Shown: in pieces, positions 36,842-46,099 of the stretch
Position numbering within the stretch: position 1 is the first letter of the stretch
How the letters are laid out: every line of letters begins with the position of its first letter
Origin: Desulfonatronovibrio hydrogenovorans DSM 9292
GTDB taxonomy: Bacteria > Desulfobacterota > Desulfovibrionia > Desulfovibrionales > Desulfonatronovibrionaceae
Reading direction: 5' to 3'
NCBI RefSeq assembly: GCF_000686525.1
Contig: NZ_JMKT01000012.1
Coordinates: 62,001 to 126,000 of the forward strand
Length of the DNA stretch: 64,000 bases
Translations under genes and position numbers: made by a program
The notes under the pieces: model-generated
The model's database searches: none
Told to the model about the DNA's origin: nothing
The model's input: only the letters and a program-made list of their open reading frames with translations

Positions 36842-36896
36842 ATTAAATATCCCTTTTAGTCATGTTCAGTTTTTTGTCTCATTTCCAATTATTAAC

Positions 36897-36925
36897 CTTA
36901 TAACACCATTTTATAAAAACATCAA
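36897..36925 (-). promoter_or_regulatory. Sigma-70-type promoter of the 575-residue gene
   Basis: On the minus strand TTGATG (36925-36920), 17 bases, TATAAG (36902-36897). Its -35 lies 13 bases from the -35 of the plus-strand promoter at 36939, so the two are back to back. Start of transcription would be about 50 bases before the GTG. Confidence 0.55.
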
Positions 36926-36938
36926 TAAAAAGGCCCAA

Positions 36939-36967
36939 TTGACACCAGGAAAGTCAATTCCTAAAAT
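36939..36967 (+). promoter_or_regulatory. Sigma-70-type promoter of the DUF6485-GAF-mreB unit
   Basis: TTGACA (36939-36944), exactly 17 bases, TAAAAT (36962-36967). An inverted repeat AATTGAC/GTCAATT (36937-36943 and 36953-36959) covers the -35 and spacer and could be an operator. Confidence 0.65.
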
Positions 36968-37055
36968 AGAGACAATTCTGGACCGGATTAGTGAATCAGG
37001 CCGTAAGTCCTGCTCCAAAGACAATTCCAATCTACCTGAAAAAAGGACTCCTGCC

Positions 37056-37265
37056 ATGCAAAAAATCGACAAATGTCCCAAAGCCAAAATCAACGCCCAG
37101 CACTGTACATGTACTTACTCCTCCTGCCCCAGACACGCCCTGTGCTGTGAATGTCTTCACTACCATCGCCAGCGTGGAGAGATCCCTGCCTGTTATTTTA
37201 CCCCTGATGAAGAAAGGACTTACAACAGATCCATAGAATTTTATTGTCAACGCAGAAACAAGTAG
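37056..37265 (+). CDS. Small Cys-rich protein, DUF6485-like
   Basis: A 69-residue protein with eight cysteines. The core, [21 protein letters not shown], precedes [22 protein letters not shown]; this matches my memory of DUF6485, a family of unknown function in anaerobes. The Cys pattern suggests a zinc or Fe-S site. I chose the ATG at 37056; the frame stays open upstream to 36939, but that part overlaps the promoter. It precedes a double-GAF gene by 68 bases. Confidence 0.7.
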   Translation: MQKIDKCPKAKINAQHCTCTYSSCPRHALCCECLHYHRQRGEIPACYFTPDEERTYNRSIEFYCQRRNK

Positions 37266-37333
37266 GCATAATTTCAAGTTAGCCGGGCTCTGCCAAAATC
37301 ACCTGCCCGGCCTTGGATTGGCCTTGGAAAAAA

Positions 37334-38287
37334 ATGCATGTAACTAACTGGCTGGACAGAATACTTGGCCTTGTCTGCAGCGTGTTTGACGGGTATTCAG
37401 CGGTCCTTTTTCTGAGGGACGGCAGAGAGGAATATCATCTGGCTTCCAGCTTCAGCCTTGGAGACAGCATCGATCCCCATACTCTGATCCGGCCGGGTGC
37501 AGGTCTTGTGGGCTGGATCATCAAAAACAAGAAACCGCTGCTCATCAACAGATTTGACCGCAATGTAGGTTGTCTGGGATACTACCCGGCCGAGGGCGAG
37601 TCCAAGATCAAGGCCTTTATGGGTACTCATCTGCCCGGAGAGGGCGGAGTGTTGTGTATTGACAGCAAAAAGACCTATTCTTTCAGTGACAAAGACCAGA
37701 AGATCCTCTACCAGTTCGCCCAGCTTATCGAAGATGTCCGCTCCGGGCTGTGCCAGGCCGACCAGACTGCCCAGAGCATTGATTACTACCGTTATCTCAC
37801 CGTGGTTCACGGGCTGAGGGTCAAATATCCCAAGTGGCGGATCTTTCTCGAAAAACTGCTGGAAGTCCTGACCGGTTCCACTGGTTTCAGGTATTGTTTC
37901 ATGGCTGCCAGGGATGAGGTGGGTCAGGGATATTTTGTTGAGGGACTGAGCAGAGAACTGGTGTCCGGGGTGGATCTTTCAGTCCATAAGTTCAATATGG
38001 ATGCAGGGCTGCTGGGATGGGTGTTCAAGCACGGAAGCCCGATTTTCTCCGGCCAGGAAGAAGGTCCGGCAGGACTGTCCTTGTTCGGCAAGGAGTTTTC
38101 GTCTCAGAATTTCAGATCAGTTATTTGTCTGCCCTTGGTGGTCCATAAAAAAACCAGGGGGGTCCTTGTTCTGGCTGATCCAGATTCCATATACATAAAC
38201 AGTGAAATGCGGGCATTTGTTCAAATGGTTGGCGACTATCTGGCTCTTTTCCTGGAAAATCTGTACTTGAAAAGTCGGGTCAACTAG
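37334..38287 (+). CDS. Tandem GAF-domain protein
   Basis: A 317-residue soluble protein made of two GAF domains (about 8-135 and 165-312) with no output domain. Both halves keep the GLVGWI/GLLGWVF helix and the terminal FAQLIED/MVGDYLALFLENLYLK helix. A linker (about 140-165) joins them. It presumably senses a small ligand and passes the signal by contact. I prefer the ATG at 37334 (GGAAAAAA before it) over a TTG at 37313. mreB begins 87 bases downstream. Confidence 0.75.
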   Translation: MHVTNWLDRILGLVCSVFDGYSAVLFLRDGREEYHLASSFSLGDSIDPHTLIRPGAGLVGWIIKNKKPLLINRFDRNVGCLGYYPAEGESKIKAFMGTHLPGEGGVLCIDSKKTYSFSDKDQKILYQFAQLIEDVRSGLCQADQTAQSIDYYRYLTVVHGLRVKYPKWRIFLEKLLEVLTGSTGFRYCFMAARDEVGQGYFVEGLSRELVSGVDLSVHKFNMDAGLLGWVFKHGSPIFSGQEEGPAGLSLFGKEFSSQNFRSVICLPLVVHKKTRGVLVLADPDSIYINSEMRAFVQMVGDYLALFLENLYLKSRVN

Positions 38288-38374
38288 ATTCTAATGTTCT
38301 CAATATTCTGATTGCCAACTCTGAACCGCCGCTGGCAGCCAGCCTGCTTTCGGCCTACATCAACGGGGCAAAAC

Positions 38375-39400
38375 ATGTTTTTGAAAAAATTGTTCGGCTT
38401 CATGGGCAAAAGCCTGGCCATGGATCTGGGTACTGCCAATACCCTGCTTTACACCCCAAAAAACGGCATAGTGCTTAACGAGCCATCGGTGGTGGCCCTG
38501 GATTCAAGGGATGGCAAGGTTCTGGCCGTGGGCCGGGAGGCCAAGGAATTTCTGGGCAGGACTCCTCAGAAGATCGTGGCCATCAGGCCCATGAAGGACG
38601 GGGTTATTGCCGATTTCGAGGTCACCAACGCCATGATAACCTTCTTTATTAAAAAGGTCATCAAGGGCATGAGCCTGGTCAAACCAAAAATCGTGATCTG
38701 TGTGCCCACCGGGATCACCCAGGTGGAGAAAAGGGCGGTAATTGAGTCTGGAATCCAGTCTGGAGCCAGGGAGGTCAGGCTGGTGGAGGAGCCCATGAGT
38801 GCGGCCATTGGAGCTGGAATGCCCATTGAAGAACCCATGGGCAACCTGGTGGTTGATATCGGAGGCGGAACCACTGAAGTTGCCGTGATATCTTTGTCTG
38901 CAGTGGCCTATTCAGAATCGGTCCGCATTGCCGGCGATGAGATGAATGAGGCCATCCAGCGCTACATGCAGGACCAGTTTCAGCTTCTGGTTGGCGAGAA
39001 CATGGCTGAGAAGGTCAAGATGGCCATTGGAACGGCCTGCCCCATGACTGAACCCCTGACCTTCAACGTCATGGGTAAAAACATTGTCAACGGCAACCCC
39101 AAGGCTGTCCAGGTCAGTGACGGACAGATCAGGGAAGCGATCCGCGAGCCTGTGGATTCCATAGTCCAGGCTGTCAGGAGGGCGCTGGAAAAAACTCCGC
39201 CTGAGCTGGTGGCGGATATTGCGGACAATGGCCTGCTTTTAGCCGGCGGAGGGGCCTTGCTCAAGGGACTGGACAAGCTCATCAGCAGGGAGGTCCAGGT
39301 GGACGTCCACATCGATGACGACCCTCTGACTACCGTGGTCAGGGGCGCCGGGCTGACCCTGTCCAATGAAAAGAAATACAGCTATGTTTATATAAACTAG
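38375..39400 (+). CDS. mreB: Rod-shape-determining protein MreB
   Basis: A 341-residue bacterial actin that guides lateral wall synthesis. Phosphate 1 AMDLGTANTLLY, connect and phosphate 2 VVDIGGGTTEVAVI, and the adenosine motif LLAGGGALLKGLDKLI are present, and an N-terminal amphipathic helix (MFLKKLFGFMG) supports membrane binding. I chose the ATG at 38375 by comparison with MreB N-termini and the ACGGGGC upstream. mreC and mreD do not follow; a Nudix gene converges instead, so this may be a solitary or second mreB. Confidence 0.95.
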   Translation: MFLKKLFGFMGKSLAMDLGTANTLLYTPKNGIVLNEPSVVALDSRDGKVLAVGREAKEFLGRTPQKIVAIRPMKDGVIADFEVTNAMITFFIKKVIKGMSLVKPKIVICVPTGITQVEKRAVIESGIQSGAREVRLVEEPMSAAIGAGMPIEEPMGNLVVDIGGGTTEVAVISLSAVAYSESVRIAGDEMNEAIQRYMQDQFQLLVGENMAEKVKMAIGTACPMTEPLTFNVMGKNIVNGNPKAVQVSDGQIREAIREPVDSIVQAVRRALEKTPPELVADIADNGLLLAGGGALLKGLDKLISREVQVDVHIDDDPLTTVVRGAGLTLSNEKKYSYVYIN

Positions 39401-39414
39401 CCGTTACAACTGGT

Positions 39415-39954
39415 TCACAGTCTGGGGAAGAGAAGCTGTCTTCTCCAGAAGTAAACCAGGCCGGGCGTAAGAATGTCCGGGAACTCACTGACCAGGGATT
39501 CCATATCATCCCGATCTATAAACATGGTTTCTTCAACCTCTTCCGGATTGGGCGATGGACTGAATTTTACCCTGCCGGCATTGAAGAGATAGATGAACTC
39601 AAAGTTTGTTTCACTGCTGCCGTTGATTATGGTGGCCAGTCTTAGGGCTTTGGGAGCGACCCCCACTTCTTCCCTCAGTTCGCGCATGGCTCCGTCTGTA
39701 GCTGATTCTCCGGCTTTCAGGTGGCCGGTGGCTGACAGGTCCCACCGTCCGGGGTACAGTGATTTGCTCCGGTGTCTCTTCTGAATGAGAAGACGATGAT
39801 CCCGGTCATAGACCAGGACAATGACTGTCCGGTGAAAAAGTCCCTGGCGATGAACTTCGGCCCGGGGCAGGACAGCCAAGGGCCTGTTGCTGGAGTCCAC
39901 AGCTTCAATGTATTCCTGGTGAACCTTGGAGTTTTTTTTGATACTTCCAGCCAT
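39415..39954 (-). CDS. Nudix hydrolase (IPP-isomerase/YfcD-like)
   Basis: A 179-residue Nudix hydrolase. The Nudix box GX5EX7REUXEEXGU is perfect, from GHLKAGES to REEVGV (about 98-120). The N-terminal layout (VDSSNRPLAVLPRAEVHRQGLFHRTVIVLVYD) resembles the isopentenyl-diphosphate-isomerase-like subgroup such as YfcD. The substrate, a nucleoside-diphosphate-linked compound, is unknown. It converges with mreB and is divergent from rimI. Confidence 0.88.
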   Translation of the reverse strand: MAGSIKKNSKVHQEYIEAVDSSNRPLAVLPRAEVHRQGLFHRTVIVLVYDRDHRLLIQKRHRSKSLYPGRWDLSATGHLKAGESATDGAMRELREEVGVAPKALRLATIINGSSETNFEFIYLFNAGRVKFSPSPNPEEVEETMFIDRDDMESLVSEFPDILTPGLVYFWRRQLLFPRL

Positions 39955-40041
39955 GGTTGCAGTGCTTTTTCCTTGCTGCCAGCATCCGGACCGGCCGGAA
40001 TTTCCAGGGCCAGATCCGGTGTTATTGATCCGGGATTAAAT

Positions 40042-40506
40042 ATGAATGATCAGTACAGTCCAGTACTGGATGTAAACAAAACCCACCTTCTGGACCTGCT
40101 CCTTCTGGAGCGTTCATGCTTTGCCCAGCCCTGGACTAGGGAACAATATGAAAAGTTTCTTGATCATCAGGGTTTTAAGGTGCTGGGCATATTCCGTGGA
40201 CAAAACCTCACGGCCTACCTTTCATTGGTCATGGTTGGAGACGAGGCTGAAATCCTCAACCTGGCCGTAAGTCCTCAGTCCAGAAGAAAAGGTCTGGGTA
40301 AAAAGCTTGTTTCCGAGGCCATCCAGGCCTGCAGTCTCCAGGGCATAGGACAGATATTCCTGGAAGTCAGACCCTCCAATGGCCCTGCCCTGGGACTTTA
40401 TACCGGCCTGGGATTCAGGGTGGTGGGCAGGAGGAAAGCCTACTATCCGGACAACCATGAGGATGCCCTGATCCTTGGCCTTGAGATAACCCAGCTGCCT
40501 GGTTAG
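40042..40506 (+). CDS. rimI: Ribosomal-protein-alanine N-acetyltransferase RimI
   Basis: A 154-residue GNAT acetyltransferase, with the RimI-like acetyl-CoA stretch NLAVSPQSRRKGLGKKLV (about 72-89) and the C-terminal NGPALGLYTGLGFRVVGRRKAYYPD. In Escherichia coli RimI acetylates the N-terminus of ribosomal protein S18. I start it at ATG 40042; an open extension to 39772 overlaps the Nudix gene and is not conserved-looking. Its end overlaps the oppositely oriented radical SAM gene by four bases. Confidence 0.85.
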   Translation: MNDQYSPVLDVNKTHLLDLLLLERSCFAQPWTREQYEKFLDHQGFKVLGIFRGQNLTAYLSLVMVGDEAEILNLAVSPQSRRKGLGKKLVSEAIQACSLQGIGQIFLEVRPSNGPALGLYTGLGFRVVGRRKAYYPDNHEDALILGLEITQLPG

Positions 40507-41435
40507 CCCAGAAGCCTGAAAATTCCACCGCCTGGCTGATCCAGGCGTTCAAGGCCGAGATCCCGGGCCTTTTTCCTCAGCTGGGCAATCCTTGATCCCG
40601 GCACTCCGGTCAGGAGCTCGGGATGGCTGGCAGCCCGGCCACAGGGGTGATACTGCCCCATTATGTTTATATAGGTATCTGCGGGCAAATGGTCTGCAAA
40701 GAACTGAAGCCACTGATCACTTCCGGCGATATCCTCCGGCATTACCAGGTGTCTGATCATGAGTCCTTTCCGGGCCACCCCCTCCTCAATAACCAGAGAG
40801 CCCACCTGTCTATTCATCTCCAACAATGCTTTTTTGGCCCGTTCCGGATAATCCGGTGCCTCAGCATATTTCCGGGCAGGCTGGGCCTGGAAAAATTTTG
40901 TGTCAGCCAGGTAGATGTCAACTATCCCGTCCAGCAGTTCCAGGGTCGCCAGCCGGTCATAGGAGCTGGTATTGTAAACCAGTGGGATCCGGAGTCCTTT
41001 ACCTGCTGCATGGTTCAGGCTTTCCAGGATCTGCAGGACAACATGGGATGGAGTAACCAGGTTGATGTTTTCGGCTCCTCCGGCCTGGAGAGACAAGTAT
41101 ACTTCAGCCAGCTCCCGGCTGTTTAACTCCTCATGGTTGGACAGGTTGTCGCTGATGTCGTGGTTTTGGCAGAACACGCAGCCCAGGTTGCAATGGGCAA
41201 AAAAGACCGTACCTGAGCCTCCCCGGCCCACCAGAGGCGCTTCCTCGCCAAAATGCAGGTTCCAGGCAGCCACCTGGGCCTGCCTGCCTGTATTGCAGAA
41301 ACCGGTTTCCTGTCCAAGCCTGTTGACCATGCACTTCCTGGGGCAGAGCAGGCATGGTCCGGCCAGTTTCCGGGCCATGGCTATCCTCTGGCTGAGGACA
41401 TTGTTTTCGTATGCCACAAGATATCCGGGCTTCAT
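40503..41435 (-). CDS. PflA/PflX-like radical SAM protein
   Basis: A 310-residue radical SAM protein. The [4Fe-4S] motif CNLGCVFCQN lies at about residues 82-91, and an N-terminal CLLCPRKC with a later FCNTG forms a probable extra cluster. The rest (YNTSSYDRLATLELLDGIVDIYLADTK) is the pyruvate-formate-lyase-activating-enzyme-like fold. Its glycyl radical or other target is unknown; no glycyl radical enzyme is adjacent. GGAGAG six bases upstream fixes the ATG at 41435; an in-frame GTG at 41471 has no Shine-Dalgarno. Confidence 0.85.
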   Translation of the reverse strand: MKPGYLVAYENNVLSQRIAMARKLAGPCLLCPRKCMVNRLGQETGFCNTGRQAQVAAWNLHFGEEAPLVGRGGSGTVFFAHCNLGCVFCQNHDISDNLSNHEELNSRELAEVYLSLQAGGAENINLVTPSHVVLQILESLNHAAGKGLRIPLVYNTSSYDRLATLELLDGIVDIYLADTKFFQAQPARKYAEAPDYPERAKKALLEMNRQVGSLVIEEGVARKGLMIRHLVMPEDIAGSDQWLQFFADHLPADTYINIMGQYHPCGRAASHPELLTGVPGSRIAQLRKKARDLGLERLDQPGGGIFRLLG

Positions 41436-41738
41436 TAAGCTCTCCAGTGTGGTCAGGTCTGTGACAACCACTATTTCTATATTTTAGACCATATTCTCGG
41501 CGTTTTCAAGAATCCGCCTGCAGGCAACTCTCCTGCTGGCCGGACCATCCTGGATCATACTTTGAGCTTGAGTTCAGGCCTGGTTCAGGGCATGATTCTG
41601 AAAATCAGTTTTTAGTGACACATGAGTTTGCAGGGCATATTGCTCCACTTACCTTCATTATTTGCCGTTAACAGAAGAAACAGTGAGCATGGTAGTTTTT
41701 TTGTTTAATTTTATCAGACTGTTCAGGAGGATAGGAAG

Positions 41739-42395
41739 ATGTTTGTTGGCCTGAAGATGCTCAAGAAGTTTGCCACAATCACCCCGGACACCCTCATGCT
41801 GGAGGCTGACCGGCTCATGAGTGAGAACAACTTGTGGATGCTGATGGTGGTCGATGAAAACAGGTTTGTGGGGGCAGTCCTCAAGGAGGACGTGCGCAGC
41901 ACTCTGCCTTCTCCGGCTACGACCCTCAGCAGACATGAACTCAACTATCTTTTGAACAAGATGACCGTGCAGAAAATCATCAAAAAGGATATCCCGACAG
42001 TTCTGCCGGAAGCCGAAATTGAGGTTGCGGCCAAGATCATGCACGATCACAACCTGGCTGGTCTTCCCGTTCTTGACGCCAGGGACAGGCTGGTGGGTTA
42101 CATCAATCGGAACATCATGCTTGATGTCCTGGTGGAGGAGATGGGCCTTGAACAGGGAGGGGTCCGCATAGCCTTTGAAATCGAAGACAGAAAAGGAGTA
42201 ATTGCTGAAGTGTCCGGACTTATCTTCAATATGGGAATCAGCATCATTTCCACGGCCACCTTTTTTCACAAGCAGAGCCGGATGGTGGTGTTCAGGGTTC
42301 AGACCGATGACCAGGGGCCCATTGTCAAGGAACTGGTCAGCCTGGGCTATAAAGTGGTGGGGCCTGAAGACTTCAGGCTGGAATGGAGTTCGTGA
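41739..42395 (+). CDS. CBS-pair and ACT-domain protein (AcuB-like)
   Basis: A 218-residue soluble regulator. Two CBS motifs (about 10-130, ending AGLPVLDARDRLVGYINRN) precede an ACT domain (about 142-215, FEIEDRKGVIAEVSGLIFNMGISI). Such proteins bind adenine nucleotides and amino acids. AGGAGGATAGGAAG precedes the ATG. It sits just upstream of livG with two bases between stop and start, so it probably senses the substrate or energy state for this importer. Confidence 0.85.
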   Translation: MFVGLKMLKKFATITPDTLMLEADRLMSENNLWMLMVVDENRFVGAVLKEDVRSTLPSPATTLSRHELNYLLNKMTVQKIIKKDIPTVLPEAEIEVAAKIMHDHNLAGLPVLDARDRLVGYINRNIMLDVLVEEMGLEQGGVRIAFEIEDRKGVIAEVSGLIFNMGISIISTATFFHKQSRMVVFRVQTDDQGPIVKELVSLGYKVVGPEDFRLEWSS

Positions 42396-42397
42396 GC

Positions 42398-43180
42398 ATG
42401 CCCCTGCTTGAAGCTAAAGAAGTTACCCTGACTTTCAAGGGCATTGCCGCTCTAATGGATGTAAGCTTTACAGTTGAAAAGGGGCAGATCGTGTCCCTCA
42501 TCGGCCCCAATGGGGCCGGAAAGACCAGTATGCTGAACTGCATCAGCGGGCGCTATCATCCGGACAGCGGAAGTATAGCTATGGACGGCAAGGATATTTT
42601 GGCCAGGCCCGCTCACTCCAGGATGGAGGCCGGCCTGTCCCGGACCTTTCAGAACATAGCTTTGTTCAAGGGAATGAGTGTGCTGGACAATCTGATGGTG
42701 GGCAGGCACAGCCGGATGAATTACGGACTGCTGTCTTCAATCTTTTATTTTGGCCGGGCCAGGAAAGAGGAAGACCGGCACAGGAAAAAGGTGGAAGAGG
42801 TCATTGATTTTCTGGGTCTGTCGTCCCACAGGCACAAAGTGGCGGGAAGCCTGCCTTACGGAGTTCAGAAGAGGGTGGAACTGGGCCGGGCTCTTGCCGC
42901 TGATCCCAGGCTCCTGCTCCTGGATGAACCCATGGCCGGGATGAACCTGGAGGAAACCGAGGAGATGGCCAGGTATATCCTGGATATTAACGAGGAATGG
43001 AAAATAACCGTTCTTCTGGTTGAGCACGACATGGGAGTGGTTATGGACATTTCTGAGAAAGTTGTAGTTCTGGATTTCGGCCAGGTCCTGGCTCAAGGCT
43101 CGCCCCTGGAAGTCCAGTCCAATCCGGACGTAGTGGCAGCCTATCTGGGGGGTGACAACGCCTCCTTTCTGGGACGCTAG
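42398..43180 (+). CDS. livG: Branched-chain amino acid-type ABC transporter ATPase LivG
   Basis: A 260-residue ATPase of the HAAT-type importer. Walker A GPNGAGKTS (about residues 35-43), signature SLPYGVQKRVELGRAL (the family's usual GxQ variant) and Walker B LLLLDEPMAG are present, with the LivG-type C-terminus (VIDFGQVLAQGSPLEVQ-like). The GGAG at 42385 suits the ATG at 42398 better than the ATG at 42383. It comes directly after the CBS-ACT gene. Confidence 0.92.
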   Translation: MPLLEAKEVTLTFKGIAALMDVSFTVEKGQIVSLIGPNGAGKTSMLNCISGRYHPDSGSIAMDGKDILARPAHSRMEAGLSRTFQNIALFKGMSVLDNLMVGRHSRMNYGLLSSIFYFGRARKEEDRHRKKVEEVIDFLGLSSHRHKVAGSLPYGVQKRVELGRALAADPRLLLLDEPMAGMNLEETEEMARYILDINEEWKITVLLVEHDMGVVMDISEKVVVLDFGQVLAQGSPLEVQSNPDVVAAYLGGDNASFLGR

Positions 43181-43263
43181 AATGGGCATGTTTCTGATGT
43201 TCAGCCGGCTGGTTTCTGCAGCCGGATATCCCACCTCACCTTCAACTTTTACCTGTGAGTATT

Positions 43264-45162
43264 ATGACAGATAATAGTACCACCCTGCCCGGCCTGCTGA
43301 TGAATAACGCCCGGAAATTCGGCTCTGCAACTGCTTTGCGGGAAAAAGAATGGGGCATCTGGCAGACCTACTCCTGGCAGGATTATTTAGATGTTACGGC
43401 TGAATTCGCAGCCGGGCTCAGGGAGCTGGGCCTGGGCAGGGGAGATGTTATTGTCCTTATCGGAGACAACCGTCCGGAATGGTTGTGGGCTGAAATAGCC
43501 ATCCAGGCTCTGGGAGGTGTAGCTCTTGGGGTGTATCAGGATGTCCAGGCCAGCGAGATCGAATACATTTTTGAGCTGACCCGGTGCAGACTGGTCATTG
43601 CCGAGGACCAGGAACAGGTGGACAAAATGCTCTCCCTGCGGGACAAGGTTTCCCACCTGGAGTACATTATCTACCACGATTCCAAAGGTCTTTCCCAGTA
43701 TCAGGACCAGGGACTCCTGCACTTTGACCAGGTCAGGGAAAAAGGGACAACTGGAAAGCATCTCTTTGAAAGCTGGGTTCAGGAGCTTTCAGAGGATGAT
43801 ACATGTCTCATAGCCACTACTTCGGGGACCACTGGCAGGCCCAAGCTGGCCATGCTTTCCCACAAGAATCTTCTGTCCATGGCCAGAAATCTGGGCAAGG
43901 TGGATCCCAAAAACCAGTCTGACGAATTTGTATCCTTCCTGCCCCTGGCCTGGGTAGGTGAACAGATGATGGCTGTTGCCTCGGCTCTTTTATACGGCTT
44001 CTGCGTCAATTTTCCTGAGGAGCAGGAGACTGTGCAGTCTGATATCCGGGAAATCGGGCCGCATATCATGTTTTCTCCGCCCAGGGTCTGGGAAAATCTG
44101 GCAGCCAGGATAAGGGTCAGAATTATGGAGACCACCAGGCTCAAACGCTTCATTTACAACAGGTGCATGACCATAGGGATCAGAGTGGCCGACCTCAGGC
44201 TGAATAAAAAGCCGGTGGGAGGAGTGCTCAGGCTGATGTTTTTCCTGTCTCAGTTTTTCCTGTTCAGATCCTTAAGGGACAGGCTCGGCTTTTCCAGGAT
44301 CAGGTCGGCCACTACTGGCGGAGCAGCCTTGGGGCCGGACACCTTTAAATTTTTTCATGCCATGGGAGTCAATCTCAAGCAGATTTACGGTCAAACCGAA
44401 ATAGCCGGTATATCCTGTATCCACAGGGATGGTCAGATTGATTTTGATACCGTGGGTGAGCCCATTCCCGAGACCGAGATCTCCATCTCTCCTGAGGGGG
44501 AGATCCTTTCCAGGTCGGCAGCAGTTTTCAAGGGATATTTCAGGGACGACAAGGCCACCAGGGAAACCCTTACCCAGGATGGCTGGCTGCTTTCCGGGGA
44601 TGCCGGTTATTTCAAGGATAACGGGCAGCTGGTGGTCATTGACCGGCTCAAGGATGTCATGGAACTGGCTGACAAGACCAGGTTTTCTCCCCAGTTCATG
44701 GAAAACAAGCTCAAGTTCTCGCCCTATATCCGGGAGGCCGTTGTTTTGGGCCAGGCCAGGGATCATATTGCGGCCATTGTCTGCATAGACGAGGAGATAG
44801 TGGGCAGGTGGAGTGAAAGCAAACTGCTGACCTACACCACCTACCAGGATCTGGCCTCTAAAAAGGAAGTTTACGATCTGGTGGCAGAAGAAATCCAGAA
44901 GATCAACCAGACCCTGCCCGACGAAACCAGGATCAGGCGTTTTGCCCTGCTGTTCAAGGAATTGGATGCTGACGACGGAGAACTGACCAGGACCAGGAAG
45001 ATCCGGCGCAAGGTGGTCGGGGAGAGATACGAGGCCCTGATCGGTGCCCTTTATTCCCAGGTCCCGGAAGTGGACCTGGTTGCCAGGATCCAGTACCAGG
45101 ACGGAAGCATCCGGGAAATGAAGGGCCGGATCAGGATAATGGACGTATCTGATGAAGTTTGA
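43264..45162 (+). CDS. Long-chain-type acyl-CoA synthetase (AMP-forming)
   Basis: A 632-residue adenylate-forming enzyme that makes acyl-CoA from a carboxylate, ATP and CoA. The P-loop is TTSGTTGRPKLAML (about 183-196). QTEIAG (A5 motif) and DGWLLSGDAGYF (A7) follow, as does the DRLKDVMELA hinge. It resembles FadD15-type long enzymes. It is placed between livG and livH, so the imported substrate may be activated by it. A GTG at 43255 is an alternative start. Confidence 0.88.
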   Translation: MTDNSTTLPGLLMNNARKFGSATALREKEWGIWQTYSWQDYLDVTAEFAAGLRELGLGRGDVIVLIGDNRPEWLWAEIAIQALGGVALGVYQDVQASEIEYIFELTRCRLVIAEDQEQVDKMLSLRDKVSHLEYIIYHDSKGLSQYQDQGLLHFDQVREKGTTGKHLFESWVQELSEDDTCLIATTSGTTGRPKLAMLSHKNLLSMARNLGKVDPKNQSDEFVSFLPLAWVGEQMMAVASALLYGFCVNFPEEQETVQSDIREIGPHIMFSPPRVWENLAARIRVRIMETTRLKRFIYNRCMTIGIRVADLRLNKKPVGGVLRLMFFLSQFFLFRSLRDRLGFSRIRSATTGGAALGPDTFKFFHAMGVNLKQIYGQTEIAGISCIHRDGQIDFDTVGEPIPETEISISPEGEILSRSAAVFKGYFRDDKATRETLTQDGWLLSGDAGYFKDNGQLVVIDRLKDVMELADKTRFSPQFMENKLKFSPYIREAVVLGQARDHIAAIVCIDEEIVGRWSESKLLTYTTYQDLASKKEVYDLVAEEIQKINQTLPDETRIRRFALLFKELDADDGELTRTRKIRRKVVGERYEALIGALYSQVPEVDLVARIQYQDGSIREMKGRIRIMDVSDEV

Positions 45163-45208
45163 TGCTGTTTATCTGAAGACAACCCAAAAGACCCCAAAAG
45201 AGTAACCA

Positions 45209-46096
45209 ATGGAATATTATCTGCACCTGGTCCTGAACGGACTGGTCATCGGCAGCATCTACAGTCTGGTGGCCCTGGGATTCGTTATAATCTACAAAGC
45301 TACCAAGGTGGTGAACTTTGCCCAGGGCGAACTGGTCATGTTCGGAGCCTATGTATGTTTCGCCCTGACGGTTCAGCTTGGGCTTCCCTTTCTGGTCTCA
45401 TTTTTCATGACCCTGATTTTTTCCGTAATCCTGGGCCTGTGTCTGGAAAGGGTAGTGCTTCGGCCCATGATCGGGGAACCGATAATCAGCGTGATCATGG
45501 TCACGGTAGGGCTTTCCACGGTACTCAAGGCTGTGATCCAGCTTTTCTGGGGGACCCAGATCCGGGTCTATCCCCAGGTCCTGCCCACTGAGCCGGTCTG
45601 GATCCTGGGTTTGCCAGTGGCTCCGGTGTACATAGCCGCCTTTGGTCTGTCAGTGATTCTTTTTGTCATTTTTTCCCTGTTTTTCAAATACTCCACCATG
45701 GGCATTGCCATGCGGGCCACTGCTTTTGATCAGCAGGCAGCCCAGTCCATGGGTATCGGGGTCAAGAATATATTTGCCATGTCCTGGTGCATTGCAGCGG
45801 TGGTTTCCAGCATAGGAGGTATCATCCTGGGCAATATCAACGGGATAAACCCCCAGCTGGGACACCTGGGCCTTAAGGTCTTTCCAGCGGTCATCCTGGG
45901 AGGACTGGACAGCCTTTTGGGAGCAGCCATCGGCGGGCTGATCATCGGCATTCTGGAGAATGTATCTGACGGAGTGGCCCAGCAGTTTTTCGGTCTGGCC
46001 GGATTCAGGGAGGTTGCCGCTTATGTCATTCTGGTCATCATCCTCATGATCAGGCCCTATGGTCTTTTCGGAACCCACGAGATAGAGAGAGTATAA
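45209..46096 (+). CDS. livH: Branched-chain amino acid-type ABC permease LivH
   Basis: A 295-residue inner-membrane permease with about eight hydrophobic helices. Typical motifs are NGLVIGSIYSLVALGFVIIYKATKVVNFAQGEL at the N-terminus (split here) and GLDSLLGAAIGGLIIGILE before the last helices. The length is normal. livM starts three bases after its stop codon. Confidence 0.93.
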   Translation: MEYYLHLVLNGLVIGSIYSLVALGFVIIYKATKVVNFAQGELVMFGAYVCFALTVQLGLPFLVSFFMTLIFSVILGLCLERVVLRPMIGEPIISVIMVTVGLSTVLKAVIQLFWGTQIRVYPQVLPTEPVWILGLPVAPVYIAAFGLSVILFVIFSLFFKYSTMGIAMRATAFDQQAAQSMGIGVKNIFAMSWCIAAVVSSIGGIILGNINGINPQLGHLGLKVFPAVILGGLDSLLGAAIGGLIIGILENVSDGVAQQFFGLAGFREVAAYVILVIILMIRPYGLFGTHEIERV

Positions 46097-46099
46097 GCC

